Source: Streptomyces zingiberis
GTDB taxonomy: Bacteria; Actinomycetota; Actinomycetes; Streptomycetales; Streptomycetaceae
Assembly (NCBI RefSeq): GCF_012034935.1
Contig: NZ_JAATEN010000007.1
Coordinates: 62,001-126,000 of the forward strand
DNA: 64,000 nucleotides
Direction of reading: 5' to 3'
Shown: positions 11,176-23,311 of the stretch, piece by piece
Position numbering within the stretch: the stretch's first letter is position 1
Layout of the letters: each line of letters opens with the position of its first letter
The notes under the pieces: generated by a model
Database searches by the model: none
Seen by the model: the letters and a program-made list of their open reading frames with translations, nothing else
What the model was told of the DNA's origin: nothing
Translations under genes and position numbers: made by a program

Positions 11176-12264
11176 TTACTGCAGACCGGCCTTCTTGCAG
11201 GCGGCGGCGAACTCCTTGGTGCAGATGTCGTCCACGGAGTAGACCTCGTCCTTGACGATCGTGTCCTTGATGTTGTCCTTGGTCACGATCGTGGCGTCGA
11301 AGAGCTGGGTCGGGATGCCCTTCTTGCTCTTGCTGTCCGCCTTCTGCGGCGCGAACTTGTCGATGCTGTCACCGTTCAGCAGGGCGACGGCGATCTCCGC
11401 GGTGCGCTCGGCCTCGGGCTTGATGCCCTTGTAGATCGTGAAGGTCTGGGTGCCGGCCACGATGCGCTGGAGCCCGGCCAGCTCGGAGTCCTGGCCGCCC
11501 ACGGGGACATCCTTGACGCCACGGGACTTCAGGGCGGTGATGATGCCGCCGGCCATGCCGTCGTTGGCGGAGTAGACGGCGTCGAAGCCGTCCTTGCCGA
11601 GGGAGGTGATCGCGGCGCTCATCTTCTTGTTCGCCTCGTCCGGCGACCAGTCCGGGATGTCCTGCTCGTAGACGATCTTCTTGACCTTGTCGTCCAGGAC
11701 GGTGTGGGCGCCCTTCTTGAACAGGGCCGCGTTCGGGTCGGTCGGCGAACCGTTGATCATGACCAGCTCACTGTCGGCGGCCTTGTCGCCGAGGGCCTCC
11801 AGGACGGCCTCGCCCTGGAGTTCGCCGATCCGCTCGTTGTCGTAGCTGATGTAGGCGGATATGTCACCCTCGGCCAGCCGGTCGTAGGCGACGACCTTGA
11901 CGCCCTTCTTGGTGGCGGCGTCCACCCAGGACTTGGTGGCGGTGGCGTCGACGGCGTCCAGGATGATGACCTTGACACCCTTGGTGATCATGGCGTCGAA
12001 CTGCTTCTTCTGCAGCTCGGTCTCCTGGTTGGCGTTGTTGTAGGAGATCTCGCAGTCGGAGCAGAGGGCCTTGATCTTCTTCTCCATCAGCGGCCGGTCG
12101 AAGGTCTCGTACCGGGTCGTCTTGTTCTCGGGGAGGAGAATGCCGATGGTCTTGCTGTCACCGCTGTCGCCGCTGTCACTGCCGGCCTTGCCACAGGCCG
12201 CCACCGACAGAGCCATCGAGAAGGCGGCCGTCCCGAGGACGACACGACGGATCGTGCTGTTCAT
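11176..12264 (-). CDS. xylF: Sugar ABC transporter substrate-binding lipoprotein, XylF-type
   Basis: A 362-residue secreted lipoprotein. The signal peptide ends in the lipobox VAAC with lipidated C24, followed by a Ser/Gly/Asp linker and a periplasmic-binding-protein family-1 fold. The segments KTIGILLPENKTTRYETFDR, VIILDAVDATATKSWVDAA, VVAYDRLAEGDI and YSANDGMAGGIITALKSRG follow xylose/multiple-sugar binding proteins (XylF, ChvE). It captures the sugar outside the membrane for the XylG/XylH importer. It is first in the operon, directly downstream of the ROK regulator gene, with a candidate operator in the 120-base gap. Confidence 0.87.
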   Translation of the reverse strand: MNSTIRRVVLGTAAFSMALSVAACGKAGSDSGDSGDSKTIGILLPENKTTRYETFDRPLMEKKIKALCSDCEISYNNANQETELQKKQFDAMITKGVKVIILDAVDATATKSWVDAATKKGVKVVAYDRLAEGDISAYISYDNERIGELQGEAVLEALGDKAADSELVMINGSPTDPNAALFKKGAHTVLDDKVKKIVYEQDIPDWSPDEANKKMSAAITSLGKDGFDAVYSANDGMAGGIITALKSRGVKDVPVGGQDSELAGLQRIVAGTQTFTIYKGIKPEAERTAEIAVALLNGDSIDKFAPQKADSKSKKGIPTQLFDATIVTKDNIKDTIVKDEVYSVDDICTKEFAAACKKAGLQ

Positions 12265-12344
12265 TACTGGAACCTCCCTGACGAGGCCGCGTCCCTGCGG
12301 CCGAGGTGGGTCGCAGTCAACTCGGCAGGGACGTAACCGTCAAG

Positions 12345-12356
12345 AAGTAAAGACTT
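12345..12356. promoter_or_regulatory. Candidate ROK operator in the xylF promoter
   Basis: The inverted repeat AAGTAAAGACTT (AAGT-4-ACTT), in a locally AT-rich patch, lies about 80 bases upstream of the xylF start and between it and the ROK gene. Position and symmetry suit a Rok7B7 site controlling xylFGH. The assignment is by context only. Confidence 0.4.
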
Positions 12357-12384
12357 AACGAGATGACAACGGTGCCATCCGTCA

Positions 12385-13584
12385 CTAGGTGAATGCAGGA
12401 GCTCGGGAGACGACCGATCCGTCCAGAAGTGTCGAATCGCCCATTTCACTGAGTACGAGGGCGAGCGCGCCCAGCACCTCGGCCCGGCCGCCCAGCGCCC
12501 CGGGGACGACGGCCAGCCGCCGGGCCGCGCTGGGGATGGCGTACCGGGACACGGACTCCCGGATCGGCAGCAGCACCAGCTCACCGGCCTCGGCCAGATC
12601 CCCCCCGAGCACCACCCGGCTGGGGTTGAGGAGGTTGCAGAGGTTCGCCACGCCGGTGCCGATGTACCGGCCGACGTCCGCCACCACCCGGCGGCAGCCC
12701 GGATCGCCCTCCCGGGCCAGCCGCACCATCCCCTCGATGGTCAGGTCCGGGCCGTGACTGGTGCGCAGCAGGTCCAGGACGTGCCGGGCGGCCGTGAACG
12801 TCTCCAGGCAGCCGCGGTTGCCACAACGGCACACCGGACCGGACTCGTCGATGGTGATGTGCCCGATCTCGCCCGCGGTGCCGCCCGGACCGCGGTAGAT
12901 CTGCCCGTTGATCACCAGGCCGGCGCCGACACCGCCCGCGACCTTGATGTAGGCCAGGTCCCGCACCCCGCGCCCGGCACCCCAGACCAGTTCGCCGAGG
13001 GCGCCGAGGTTGGCGTCGTTGTCGACGGAGACCGGCACCCCGAGCCGGGCCGCCAGCTCCTCCTTGGGGTTGGTGCCCGCCCAGCCCGGCAGGATGGCGG
13101 TGGAACCCAGCACCCCGCTGTCCACGTCGATCGGGCCCGGCACGCCGAGGCCGACCCCGATCACCTTCGGGGTCCCGTGGCAGGCGCTCTCGACGAGCCG
13201 CTTGACCAGCGCCTCCGCCCGGTCGAAGCCCTGGGTGGCCGAGGCGTCCACATCCAGCGGCTCCGCCTCCTCCGCCAGGACCTGGTGCGCGAGGTTGCCG
13301 ACGGCCACCCGCAGATGGGTGTGGCCGAAATCCACGCCCACCACGATGCCCGCGTCCCCGCTGAGCGAGACCGAGCGGGCCCGGCGGCCCCCCGCGGAGG
13401 TGGGCGTGACCTGGACGATGCCGCCGTCCCTCAGCTCCCGGACGATGTTGGAGACCGTGGCCGCGGAGAGGCCCGTGCTCCGGGCGATCTCGGCCTGCGT
13501 CAGCGACCCGGCCAGCCGCACCGCGCGCACGACCCGCTCCAGATTGGCCCGGTGCAGCGACGACTGCGACCCCGGAGTCTCCAC
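12385..13584 (-). CDS. rok7B7: ROK-family transcriptional regulator (Rok7B7-type)
   Basis: A 399-residue repressor. It has an N-terminal winged helix-turn-helix (SLTQAEIARSTGLSAATVSN, about residues 27-46) and a ROK sugar-kinase-like domain: VGVDFGHTHLRVAVG, VGVGLGVPGPIDV, DNDANLGALGE, and the zinc-binding ROK signature CRCGNRGCLE. It closely resembles S. coelicolor SCO6008 (Rok7B7), which controls xylose transport and affects carbon catabolite repression and antibiotic production. The GTG at 13584 has GGGAG 9 bases upstream; the GTG two codons earlier is too close to it. The xylF gene follows on the same strand. Confidence 0.9.
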   Translation of the reverse strand: METPGSQSSLHRANLERVVRAVRLAGSLTQAEIARSTGLSAATVSNIVRELRDGGIVQVTPTSAGGRRARSVSLSGDAGIVVGVDFGHTHLRVAVGNLAHQVLAEEAEPLDVDASATQGFDRAEALVKRLVESACHGTPKVIGVGLGVPGPIDVDSGVLGSTAILPGWAGTNPKEELAARLGVPVSVDNDANLGALGELVWGAGRGVRDLAYIKVAGGVGAGLVINGQIYRGPGGTAGEIGHITIDESGPVCRCGNRGCLETFTAARHVLDLLRTSHGPDLTIEGMVRLAREGDPGCRRVVADVGRYIGTGVANLCNLLNPSRVVLGGDLAEAGELVLLPIRESVSRYAIPSAARRLAVVPGALGGRAEVLGALALVLSEMGDSTLLDGSVVSRAPAFT

Positions 13585-14078
13585 GATCACCCACTCCCGC
13601 CTGGGGCCCGGTGGCACGACCGCCGGCCCGCCCGGGCCGGTCCCCCGAGGGTGGTCCGGCCTTCCTCCAACTTGTGAACCCTAAGCTCAGCCTGTGCGGG
13701 AGATCCCGTCAAGAGCTGGAGCGCCCGGAGAGCCGATGCGCCCCCAGGCACCGCGCGCGACCTGCCCGGGCGCCCGAGCGCCCCGCCCGCCCGGCTCGCG
13801 AACCCCGGCAGCCTCTTGTGCACCGTCCGAACACAGAACACCCGCGGACGGGATGAAGCGGCGGAAAAGCCGTTTCCCGGCCATCGCTCCGGACCGGGAA
13901 CGCCCCGCGCCACGAACCCGCCGACGGGACGACGGACGAGCCAGGCGCCGGGCAGCCACGCAGCCGGGCGGGGGTGGAGGACCGGGCCCGGGCGCACACG
14001 CCCGCCGGCCGCCCCCGGCCCGGCCCACCATCCGGTGCTCGGCACCGGCGCGGGAACGGACGCCCCCGCACCCCCGGG
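13585..14078. other. Gene-free stretch between rok7B7 and the ngc operon
   Basis: No coding sequence was recognised. It should hold the rok promoter (next to 13585) and the ngcG terminator. The best terminator candidate is the tight hairpin CCGGTGC-TCG-GCACCGG at 14032-14048, 31 bases after the ngcG stop. Confidence 0.5.
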
Positions 14079-15047
14079 TTACTTCAGCGCCCCCGCCGTC
14101 AGCCCGGCCACCACCTGCCGCTGGAAGACGATGTAGGCCGCCAGCACCGGCAGCATCGCCATCACCAGCCCGGCGAAGAGGCCGGACCAGTCGCCCTTGT
14201 AGCCCTGGCTGACCGCGAGCTGCACCAGGCCCTGGGAGAGCACCTTCCGCTCCGGGTCCGTGTTGAGCACGGTCGGCAGCAGGTACTGGTTCCACTGGCC
14301 CAGGAAGTTGAAGATCCCCACACTGATCAGCCCCGGCCGGGCCATCGGCAGCATCACCTGGAAGAACGTCCGCGTGTGCGAGGCCCCGTCGAGGAGCGCC
14401 GCCTCCGCCACCGACGTGGGCAGGGTGCGGAAGAAGGCGGTCAGGAAGAAGACGGTGAACGGCAGCGAGTAGGCGATGTACGTCAGGATCAGCCCGTGCA
14501 GGGTGTTGAGCAGGGCGAGGTTGCTGAGCACGTAGAACAGCGGTACCAGCGCCAGGATGACGGGGAAGCTCATCCCGCCGATGAAGAGGAAGTAGAGGAA
14601 CCGGTTGCCGGGGAAGTCGAAGCGGGCCAGCACATAGGCGGCCATGGACCCCAGCAGCATCGTCCCGGTCAGCGAACCGCCCACCACCAACAGGGTGTTG
14701 AGGAAGTAATCGCTCATGTTCGCCTGGGTCCAGGCGCGCGCCCAGTTGTCGAACTGCGGGACGGCCGGCGGGCTCCACGGGGCGGTGAAGATCTCACGGT
14801 CGGTCTTGAAGGAGGTCATCACCGCCCAGAGCAGCGGCAGGACGACCATGAAGGCCCACAGCACCAGCATGCCGTGGGAGAAGACGTTGAGCGTCCGCCC
14901 CTTGCCGCCCCGGGCCCGGCGGGGCGGCCCTCCCCCCGGTGCGGCCCCGCCGGGGCTCTCCTTCGCCGCTCCGCCGGCCCTCTCGTGCGGCCGGGGGCCG
15001 GCGGAGGGCGCGGCGCCGGACGCCCGCGGGATGTCGGTGGTCCCCAT
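14079..15047 (-). CDS. ngcG: ABC transporter permease, MalG/NgcG-type
   Basis: A 322-residue inner-membrane permease with six hydrophobic segments after a 50-residue Gly/Pro/Ala-rich start. The EAA loop EAALLDGASHTRTFFQVMLP is characteristic of carbohydrate uptake family CUT1. It follows ngcF with stop and start sharing one base. With ngcF and ngcE it would import N-acetylglucosamine or N,N'-diacetylchitobiose (the SCO6005-6007 orthologues). No ATPase is encoded here, as expected for systems served by the shared ATPase MsiK. Confidence 0.82.
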   Translation of the reverse strand: MGTTDIPRASGAAPSAGPRPHERAGGAAKESPGGAAPGGGPPRRARGGKGRTLNVFSHGMLVLWAFMVVLPLLWAVMTSFKTDREIFTAPWSPPAVPQFDNWARAWTQANMSDYFLNTLLVVGGSLTGTMLLGSMAAYVLARFDFPGNRFLYFLFIGGMSFPVILALVPLFYVLSNLALLNTLHGLILTYIAYSLPFTVFFLTAFFRTLPTSVAEAALLDGASHTRTFFQVMLPMARPGLISVGIFNFLGQWNQYLLPTVLNTDPERKVLSQGLVQLAVSQGYKGDWSGLFAGLVMAMLPVLAAYIVFQRQVVAGLTAGALK

Positions 15048-15970
15048 CAGAACTCCAGCCGTTCGCGCCGCCCCAGCCGCAGCACCACGGCCGCGAAGGC
15101 CAGGGTGACGACGAGCAGGGCGACGCCGATGGTCGTGGCGTAGGCCGCCTGTCCGTCGCGGAACGCCTTCGCGTACACGTACAGCGGCAGCACCGTGGTG
15201 GAGTGGTCCGGGCCGCCGCCGCCCGGGCCGACCGTCATGATGTGGACGACGGCGAAGGCCTCCGCGCCGAGAGCCAGGATGCCCATGTAGATCCAGCCGG
15301 AGCGGACGGTGTCCCACAGCAGGGGCAGGGTGATCCGGAAGAAGGTGGTGGCCCGCCCCGCCCCGTCCAGCAGCGCCGCCTCGTAGAAGTCGTGCGGGAT
15401 GGAGGACATCCCGGCCGAGAAGAGGACGACGAAGAAGCCGACGGTGCACCAGACGAGGACGGCCGCCACCGACCACAGGGCCCAGTCGGGGTCGCCGAGC
15501 CAGTCCGGCTGCCACTCCAGCCCGACCGCCCGCAGCCCGGAGTTGATCGCCCCGCTGTTGGGGCTGTAGGCGAACTGGAAGAGCAGCGCCACGATGGCGA
15601 TGGAGAGCACCTGCGGGAAGAAGTACACGATCTTGTAGAACCCGGAGCCGCGCACCCCGGTGACGGCCGCCCCGCGCCGCCGCCCGCCGACGTTGAGCAT
15701 GAAGGCGAAGAAGAGCGCGAGGGAGAGCGTCACCAGCGGCACCAGCAGCACGAGGACCAGGCTGTGCTGGAAGGACTTCCAGAAGACCTCGTCGCCCAGC
15801 ATCCGCTCGTAGTTGCGCAGGCCGACCATCGCGTACTCCGGGCTGAGCCCCGTCCAGTCCGTGAAGGAGTAGTAGACGGCCTGGAGGAAGGGCCAGATCA
15901 CGAAGAGGGTGTAGAGCGCCAGCGGGGCGGCCAGGAACCCCGTGACGAACCGGTACTTACCGTGGTGCAT
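15047..15970 (-). CDS. ngcF: ABC transporter permease, MalF/NgcF-type
   Basis: A 307-residue CUT1 permease with six transmembrane segments. The EAA loop YEAALLDGAGRATTFFRITL precedes the last two helices. The start MHHGKYRF at 15970 has GGAG 9 bases upstream and matches relatives; an upstream in-frame extension is Pro/Arg-rich and unlikely. It is translationally coupled to ngcG and separated from ngcE by 147 bases containing a large hairpin. Confidence 0.82.
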   Translation of the reverse strand: MHHGKYRFVTGFLAAPLALYTLFVIWPFLQAVYYSFTDWTGLSPEYAMVGLRNYERMLGDEVFWKSFQHSLVLVLLVPLVTLSLALFFAFMLNVGGRRRGAAVTGVRGSGFYKIVYFFPQVLSIAIVALLFQFAYSPNSGAINSGLRAVGLEWQPDWLGDPDWALWSVAAVLVWCTVGFFVVLFSAGMSSIPHDFYEAALLDGAGRATTFFRITLPLLWDTVRSGWIYMGILALGAEAFAVVHIMTVGPGGGGPDHSTTVLPLYVYAKAFRDGQAAYATTIGVALLVVTLAFAAVVLRLGRRERLEF

Positions 15971-16058
15971 GAGGACGGACTCCGCTCTCGTCACGCCCAC
16001 CGGGCCGCGCGTACGGCACGGACCCGGAGGGCCCCGTGGGCCGGGTGAACGGGACACG

Positions 16059-16099
16059 CCCGGCGGCCTCCGCGCGCGCCGGGCGCGGAGGCCGCCGGG
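16059..16099 (-). terminator. Attenuator hairpin after ngcE
   Basis: A perfect 17-bp stem (16059-16075 with 16083-16099) with a 7-base loop lies between the binding-protein stop and the ngcF start. It mirrors the hairpin between xylF and xylG and probably lowers permease expression relative to the binding protein. Confidence 0.6.
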
Positions 16100-16117
16100 G
16101 CCGCCGGTGGCCCGCGC

Positions 16118-17542
16118 TCACCGGTGCCGGTAGTGGGTGATGGAGTCGTCCTCCGCCGTGGCGTCGGCGTCGGCCTGGATCTTCCGCACCGCCTCGCCGG
16201 GGGTGAGCCGGCCCGCCATCATCTCGCCGAGAGCGGCGCCGATCCTCTCCTTCCACAGGGCCCCGTACCAGCCCGTGTGGAGCGGGTTGACGGTGTTCTC
16301 CCCCGTCTGCTCCAGCGCCTCGACGGCGGAGCCGAGACCCGGCGGCAGGGTCAGCCCGTCGGTGCCGCCGTCGAAGGAGGTGAGCGAGGAGACCTGGCCG
16401 GTGAAGTTCCGCGAGGACTTCTCCGAGAGCATGATGCGGAGCTGCTCCATGCCCCCCTCGGGGTTCTTCGCCTTCGCGGGGACGATGAACGGTTCGCCGC
16501 CGGCGGCCCACAGGGCGGCCGGCAGCTCGTCCGAGCCGTTCAGCGCGGACGGTCCGGCCACCCGCAGCTCGAAGTCCTTCGGCATGGTGGCCTTGGCCTC
16601 GTTCTCGACCCAGGAGCCGTTCGGGATGAACAGCGCGTCGCCCTCCGTCCAGGCGGTCTGCGACTCGGTGTGGGTCAGGCCCGGGGTACCGCGCAGCACG
16701 TACCCCTTGCGCTGTAGTTCGTGGTACGCCTCCAGGGCGTCCCGCACCGCCGGGTGACGCCAGGCGTCCGGTTCCAGGTCGTCGATGGCCCGCAGCACCT
16801 CCGCTCCCCCGATCTTGGCGATGAAGGGGTAGAGGGCGAAGGTGAGGTAGTACGGGTTCTTGCCGGCGTAGGTCCAGCCGGCGACGCCCTTCTTCTTGGC
16901 CCGCGCGCAGAGGGCGAGCATGTCGTCCCAGGTCTTGGGGTACTCCGCGTCGAACCGGTCGAGGTTCTTCTGCGAGTACCACACGCCGAAGACGCTGTAG
17001 GCGTAGTAGAGGACGTGGACGGCGTCGCCCTGGAAGCGGCCCATCTCGGCCACGCCCGGGCGGAGGGTGTCGCGGACCTTCTTCTCCGGGTCGTCGTAGG
17101 ACGGAGCGTCCAGCAGCGGGGTGAGGTCGGTGAGCTGCTTCTGGCCGACCAGGACACCCAGATCCATCTGCTCGGCGCCGGAGTTGTCGATGAGGTCCGG
17201 CGGGGTGCCGCCGTTGAACCGCGGCTGCAGCACCGACTGGATCTTCTGCGTCGCCATGTGCTTGACGTCGGCCTTCGGGAACTTCTCCCGGTAGATCTTC
17301 TGGGCGTCCTTGGCGTAGGCGTCACCGAAACCGCCGTCGAAGATGACCACGTCGAGCGGCGCGCCGGCGTTGACGCCGAGCGGGTTGCCGGCGCTCTTCT
17401 CCCCCTTCGCGGCCTTGTCCGAGGTGGAACCGCCGCTGCTGGCGCAGGCGGTGAGGAGGCCCGAGGCGGGGACGGCCGCCAGCCCGAGTGCGGCGGCCCG
17501 CCTGATGAGATCGCGGCGGGTGTGGTCGGAAGGGGATCCCAT
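16118..17542 (-). CDS. ngcE: Sugar-binding lipoprotein, NgcE-type (N-acetylglucosamine / diacetylchitobiose)
   Basis: A 474-residue family-1 extracellular solute-binding protein. The twin-arginine signal RRDLIRRAAALGLAAVP is followed by the lipobox LLTAC, so it is likely exported folded through Tat and then lipidated. The DVVIFDGGFGDAYAKDAQKI segment, and DNSGAEQMDLGVLVG further in, resemble NgcE of S. olivaceoviridis and SCO6005. The ATG at 17542 has GAGGA 8 bases upstream. It is first gene of the ngcEFG-like operon. A DasR-like box about 200 bases upstream suggests GlcNAc-responsive control. Confidence 0.82.
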   Translation of the reverse strand: MGSPSDHTRRDLIRRAAALGLAAVPASGLLTACASSGGSTSDKAAKGEKSAGNPLGVNAGAPLDVVIFDGGFGDAYAKDAQKIYREKFPKADVKHMATQKIQSVLQPRFNGGTPPDLIDNSGAEQMDLGVLVGQKQLTDLTPLLDAPSYDDPEKKVRDTLRPGVAEMGRFQGDAVHVLYYAYSVFGVWYSQKNLDRFDAEYPKTWDDMLALCARAKKKGVAGWTYAGKNPYYLTFALYPFIAKIGGAEVLRAIDDLEPDAWRHPAVRDALEAYHELQRKGYVLRGTPGLTHTESQTAWTEGDALFIPNGSWVENEAKATMPKDFELRVAGPSALNGSDELPAALWAAGGEPFIVPAKAKNPEGGMEQLRIMLSEKSSRNFTGQVSSLTSFDGGTDGLTLPPGLGSAVEALEQTGENTVNPLHTGWYGALWKERIGAALGEMMAGRLTPGEAVRKIQADADATAEDDSITHYRHR

Positions 17543-18183
17543 GCTCAAGTCCTCGCCTTCTCCCGGTCCCGGGCGGCGGGTGCCCGCCTCCGGCCGGCGG
17601 CGGCCTCGGCGCGGGGTACCTGCGGACGGGGTCGGGGTGGAGCCGGATGGTGCCGGACCCCGTTCGGGGCCCGGCGGAAGAGGGCCGCCCCGCGTCCCGC
17701 CGGTCGCACCCGGTGGCCACGGAGTCTCCCTGTCCCTGGACGCCGACAGGTATAGTCCACTCCTCGCCGGGTGGGCAAGATCGGACGCAGCATCGGGCGC
17801 AGTCTTTCCCGAGTTGAGACCTCCTCAGGCACGGCGGTACGCGCCCGCCCCACCTCTGTTCGTCACGTGACGGGACCGGAGGGCGCAGGGCGCCGAGCCG
17901 GGACGGCGGGGGCGGTGCGGCAGGGCGGACGCCGCCGCGCGGGCCCCGGTCACGGCGCGGGCCGCGGGGCGCCCGCGCCGGAGTGCGCTCCCGCCGTCCC
18001 CGGCCCCGTCCCCGGCCCGCCTTCTGCCGCGCCGCCGGCCCGCACAGGCCGACGGGCCGCACCCCCGTGCCGGGGGTACGGCCCGTGGCCGGGCGCCGGG
18101 GTGAACCGGCGCCCGGGGGCGCTCAGGCACCCGGGGCGTCCGGCGCGCGCTCCACCTGGCGGGTGAGGGCGCCGGACGGGCGC
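17543..18183. other. Gene-free region: ngcE promoter side and aconitase terminators
   Basis: No gene was recognised. At the right end, two hairpins follow the aconitase stop: 18137-18146 pairs with 18169-18178 (10 bp), and 18091-18099 pairs with 18106-18114 (9 bp, 6-base loop). The left part should hold the ngcE promoter and contains the DasR-like box. Confidence 0.6.
17746..17761. promoter_or_regulatory. DasR-responsive element (dre)-like box upstream of ngcE
   Basis: ACAGGTATAGTCCACT agrees at 13 of 16 positions with the palindromic DasR consensus ACTGGTCTAGACCACT. DasR is the GntR-type repressor that responds to glucosamine phosphates and controls chitin/GlcNAc uptake genes in Streptomyces. 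It lies about 205 bases upstream of the ngcE start, in front of the operon it would logically regulate. Confidence 0.6.
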
Positions 18184-21030
<2,847 letters not shown>

Positions 21031-21164
21031 GACAGTCTCCTTCATGAATGTGCGTCCGTTACCGCGATGCTGCCGCCCTGACTCACAGTTCCTCCGCTGA
21101 GGTCGGCCCACCCTTCCGGGTGGCCCGGCGCCCGACGGCCGCGGTGTGCCTGCTCGGCAGAATA

Positions 21165-21182
21165 TATCTCGATGTCGAGATA
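21165..21182. promoter_or_regulatory. 18-bp palindrome upstream of aconitase (TamR-like operator)
   Basis: TATCTCGATGTCGAGATA has two perfect 8-bp arms around a central TG and lies 135 bases upstream of the aconitase start. S. coelicolor TamR, a MarR/UrtR-family regulator, is known to act at the aconitase promoter through an 18-bp palindrome. The match to that site is from memory and by context. Confidence 0.55.
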
Positions 21183-21553
21183 ACCTTAGTACACCCATCC
21201 GGCACAGGACACGGGGAGGCCCCACGAACACGCACGGACGGCCCCTGGCCAGCCGTACGGCCGCCGGGGAAGCGGGGTTCACGTGATGACGGACCGGGGC
21301 CTTCCGGATACCCCCGGGGCGGGCCGGCGAACCGCGAGGAGGACCCGGCGGGAGCCCGCGGCGCCCCGCACCCCGCGGGAGTACCGGGGCGCGCCGGGGC
21401 GGGGCGAAAGGTGAGAAACGAAGATAATGGGGCACCCGAGAGCGCCGGCCAGGAAAGCCCCCGGATGCGGCGGACCCCGGCGGACGCCCCACGCCGACGC
21501 GCGAAACGCCCCACCCCGGCGCCCCGCCGCGCGCCACTCCTCCAGCGAGCGCG

Positions 21554-21571
21554 CATCTCATATTTGAGATA
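21554..21571. promoter_or_regulatory. Related palindrome immediately upstream of the murA paralogue
   Basis: CATCTCATATTTGAGATA has the same ATCTC...GAGATA half-sites and overall length as the box before aconitase, with a different centre. It ends only 11 bases before the murA start, so binding there would block initiation. The same regulator, or the gene's own helix-turn-helix product, could use it. Confidence 0.5.
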
Positions 21572-21582
21572 ATGTGATCCCC

Positions 21583-23112
21583 ATGGGAGACGACTACCTC
21601 GTACGTATCGGCCGCCTCATCCGGGATGCCCGCCAGCACCGTGGCTGGACCCAGGCGCAGCTCGCGGACGCCCTGGGAACCAGCCAGAGCGCCGTCAACC
21701 GCGTCGAGCGCGGCAACCAGAACATCAGCCTTGAGATGATCGCCCGCATCGGCGAAGCCCTGGACAGCGAGATCGTCTCGCTCGGGTACGCCGGTCCGAT
21801 GCATCTGCGTGTGGTCGGCGGGCGCCGGCTCTCCGGCTCCATCAACGTCCGGACCAGCAAGAACGCCTGCGTCGCGCTGCTCTGCGCCTCACTGCTCACC
21901 TCGGGCCGCACCACGCTGCGGCGGGTGGCCCGGATCGAGGAGGTCTACCGGATCCTGGAGGTGCTCGGCTCCGTCGGCGTCCGCACCCGCTGGATCAACG
22001 GCGGCGCCGACCTGGAGATCACCCCGCCCGCCCGGCTGGACCTCGGCGCCATGGACATGGACGCGGCGCGCCGCACGCGCAGCGTCATCATGTTCCTCGG
22101 CCCGCTGCTCCACCGCGAGGACCGCTTCCGCCTCCCCTACGCGGGCGGGTGCGACCTCGGCACCCGCACGGTTCAGCCGCACATGACGGCGCTGCGCCCC
22201 TTCGGCCTGGAGATCACCGCGACGGAGGGGACGTACCACGCGGAGGTGAACCGCTCGGTCACCCCGGACCGCCCGATCGTGCTGACCGAGCGCGGTGACA
22301 CCGTCACCGAGAACGCGCTGCTGGCCGCGGCCCGCCACGACGGTGTCACCGTGATCCGCAACGCCAGTTCCAACTACATGGTCCAGGACCTCTGCTTCTT
22401 CCTGGAGCGGCTCGGCGTCACCGTCGAGGGCGTCGGCACCACCACCCTCACCGTGCACGGCGTCCCGGACATCAGCTGCGACGTGGACTACGCGCCCTCG
22501 GAGGACCCGGTGGAGGCCATGAGCCTGCTCGCCGCCGCACTGGTCACCGAGTCGGAGCTGACGATCCGCCGGGTGCCGGTGGAGTTCCTGGAGATCGAGC
22601 TGGCGGTCCTGGAGGAGATGGGCCTGGACCACGAGCGCAGCCCGGAGTACCCGGCGGACAACGGCCGCACCCGGCTGATCGACCTCACGGTGCGCCCGTC
22701 GAAGCTGAGCGCCCCCATCGACAAGATCCACCCGATGCCGTTCCCCGGCCTCAACATCGACAACGTCCCCTTCTTCGCGGCCATCGCGGCCTCCGCGCAG
22801 GGCTCGACACTGATCCACGACTGGGTCTACGACAACCGCGCCATCTACCTCACCGACCTCAACCGGCTCGGCGCCGACATCAAGATGCTCGACCCGCACC
22901 GGCTGCTGGTCGAGGGCCCGACGCGCTGGCGCGCGGCGGAGATGATGTGCCCGCCGGCGCTGCGCCCCGCGGTGGTCGTCCTGCTGGGCATGATGGCCGC
23001 CGAGGGCACCTCGGTACTCCGCAACGTCTACGTCATCAACCGCGGTTACGAGGAACTGGCCGAACGCCTGAACTCGGTGGGCGCCCAGATCGAGATCTTC
23101 CGCGACATCTGA
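21583..23112 (+). CDS. murA2: UDP-N-acetylglucosamine 1-carboxyvinyltransferase paralogue with N-terminal XRE helix-turn-helix
   Basis: A 509-residue fusion. Residues 8-60 form an XRE helix-turn-helix ([20 protein letters not shown], then [13 protein letters not shown]). From about residue 75 comes a complete EPSP-synthase/MurA fold. The catalytic-type residues are kept: K93-N94 ([10 protein letters not shown]) and the PEP-reactive cysteine C190 in [11 protein letters not shown]. Canonical MurA transfers enolpyruvate to UDP-GlcNAc at the start of peptidoglycan synthesis; the second, HTH-fused copy occurs in Streptomyces as SCO5998. The ATG at 21583 is preferred to the GTG at 21574. A palindrome abuts the start, compatible with autoregulation. 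Confidence 0.88.
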   Translation: MGDDYLVRIGRLIRDARQHRGWTQAQLADALGTSQSAVNRVERGNQNISLEMIARIGEALDSEIVSLGYAGPMHLRVVGGRRLSGSINVRTSKNACVALLCASLLTSGRTTLRRVARIEEVYRILEVLGSVGVRTRWINGGADLEITPPARLDLGAMDMDAARRTRSVIMFLGPLLHREDRFRLPYAGGCDLGTRTVQPHMTALRPFGLEITATEGTYHAEVNRSVTPDRPIVLTERGDTVTENALLAAARHDGVTVIRNASSNYMVQDLCFFLERLGVTVEGVGTTTLTVHGVPDISCDVDYAPSEDPVEAMSLLAAALVTESELTIRRVPVEFLEIELAVLEEMGLDHERSPEYPADNGRTRLIDLTVRPSKLSAPIDKIHPMPFPGLNIDNVPFFAAIAASAQGSTLIHDWVYDNRAIYLTDLNRLGADIKMLDPHRLLVEGPTRWRAAEMMCPPALRPAVVVLLGMMAAEGTSVLRNVYVINRGYEELAERLNSVGAQIEIFRDI

Positions 23113-23311
23113 AGAGCCTCGGAAATGACGCCGCCATACCTCTTCTGACCTGTGCAAACGCGAGGAAGGAGGGGCGTGGCGGCGCCTCTGGGACTTTTCT
23201 GGGATGTTCCATCGGAACCGAAGGCGTCCTCGTGTGGGCCATGCGCACCGTGGGGGAAGACGCCGGGCAAGAGTTCCGCCGGTCTTCGCCTCCCCGTCCG
23301 GTGAGCGGCGC

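Noticed and set aside
23113..23311. Imperfect inverted repeat (around 23252-23297) between murA2 and the GT2 gene.
   Set aside because: It may act as a convergent terminator, but pairing is interrupted by bulges, so it was not listed as a terminator.
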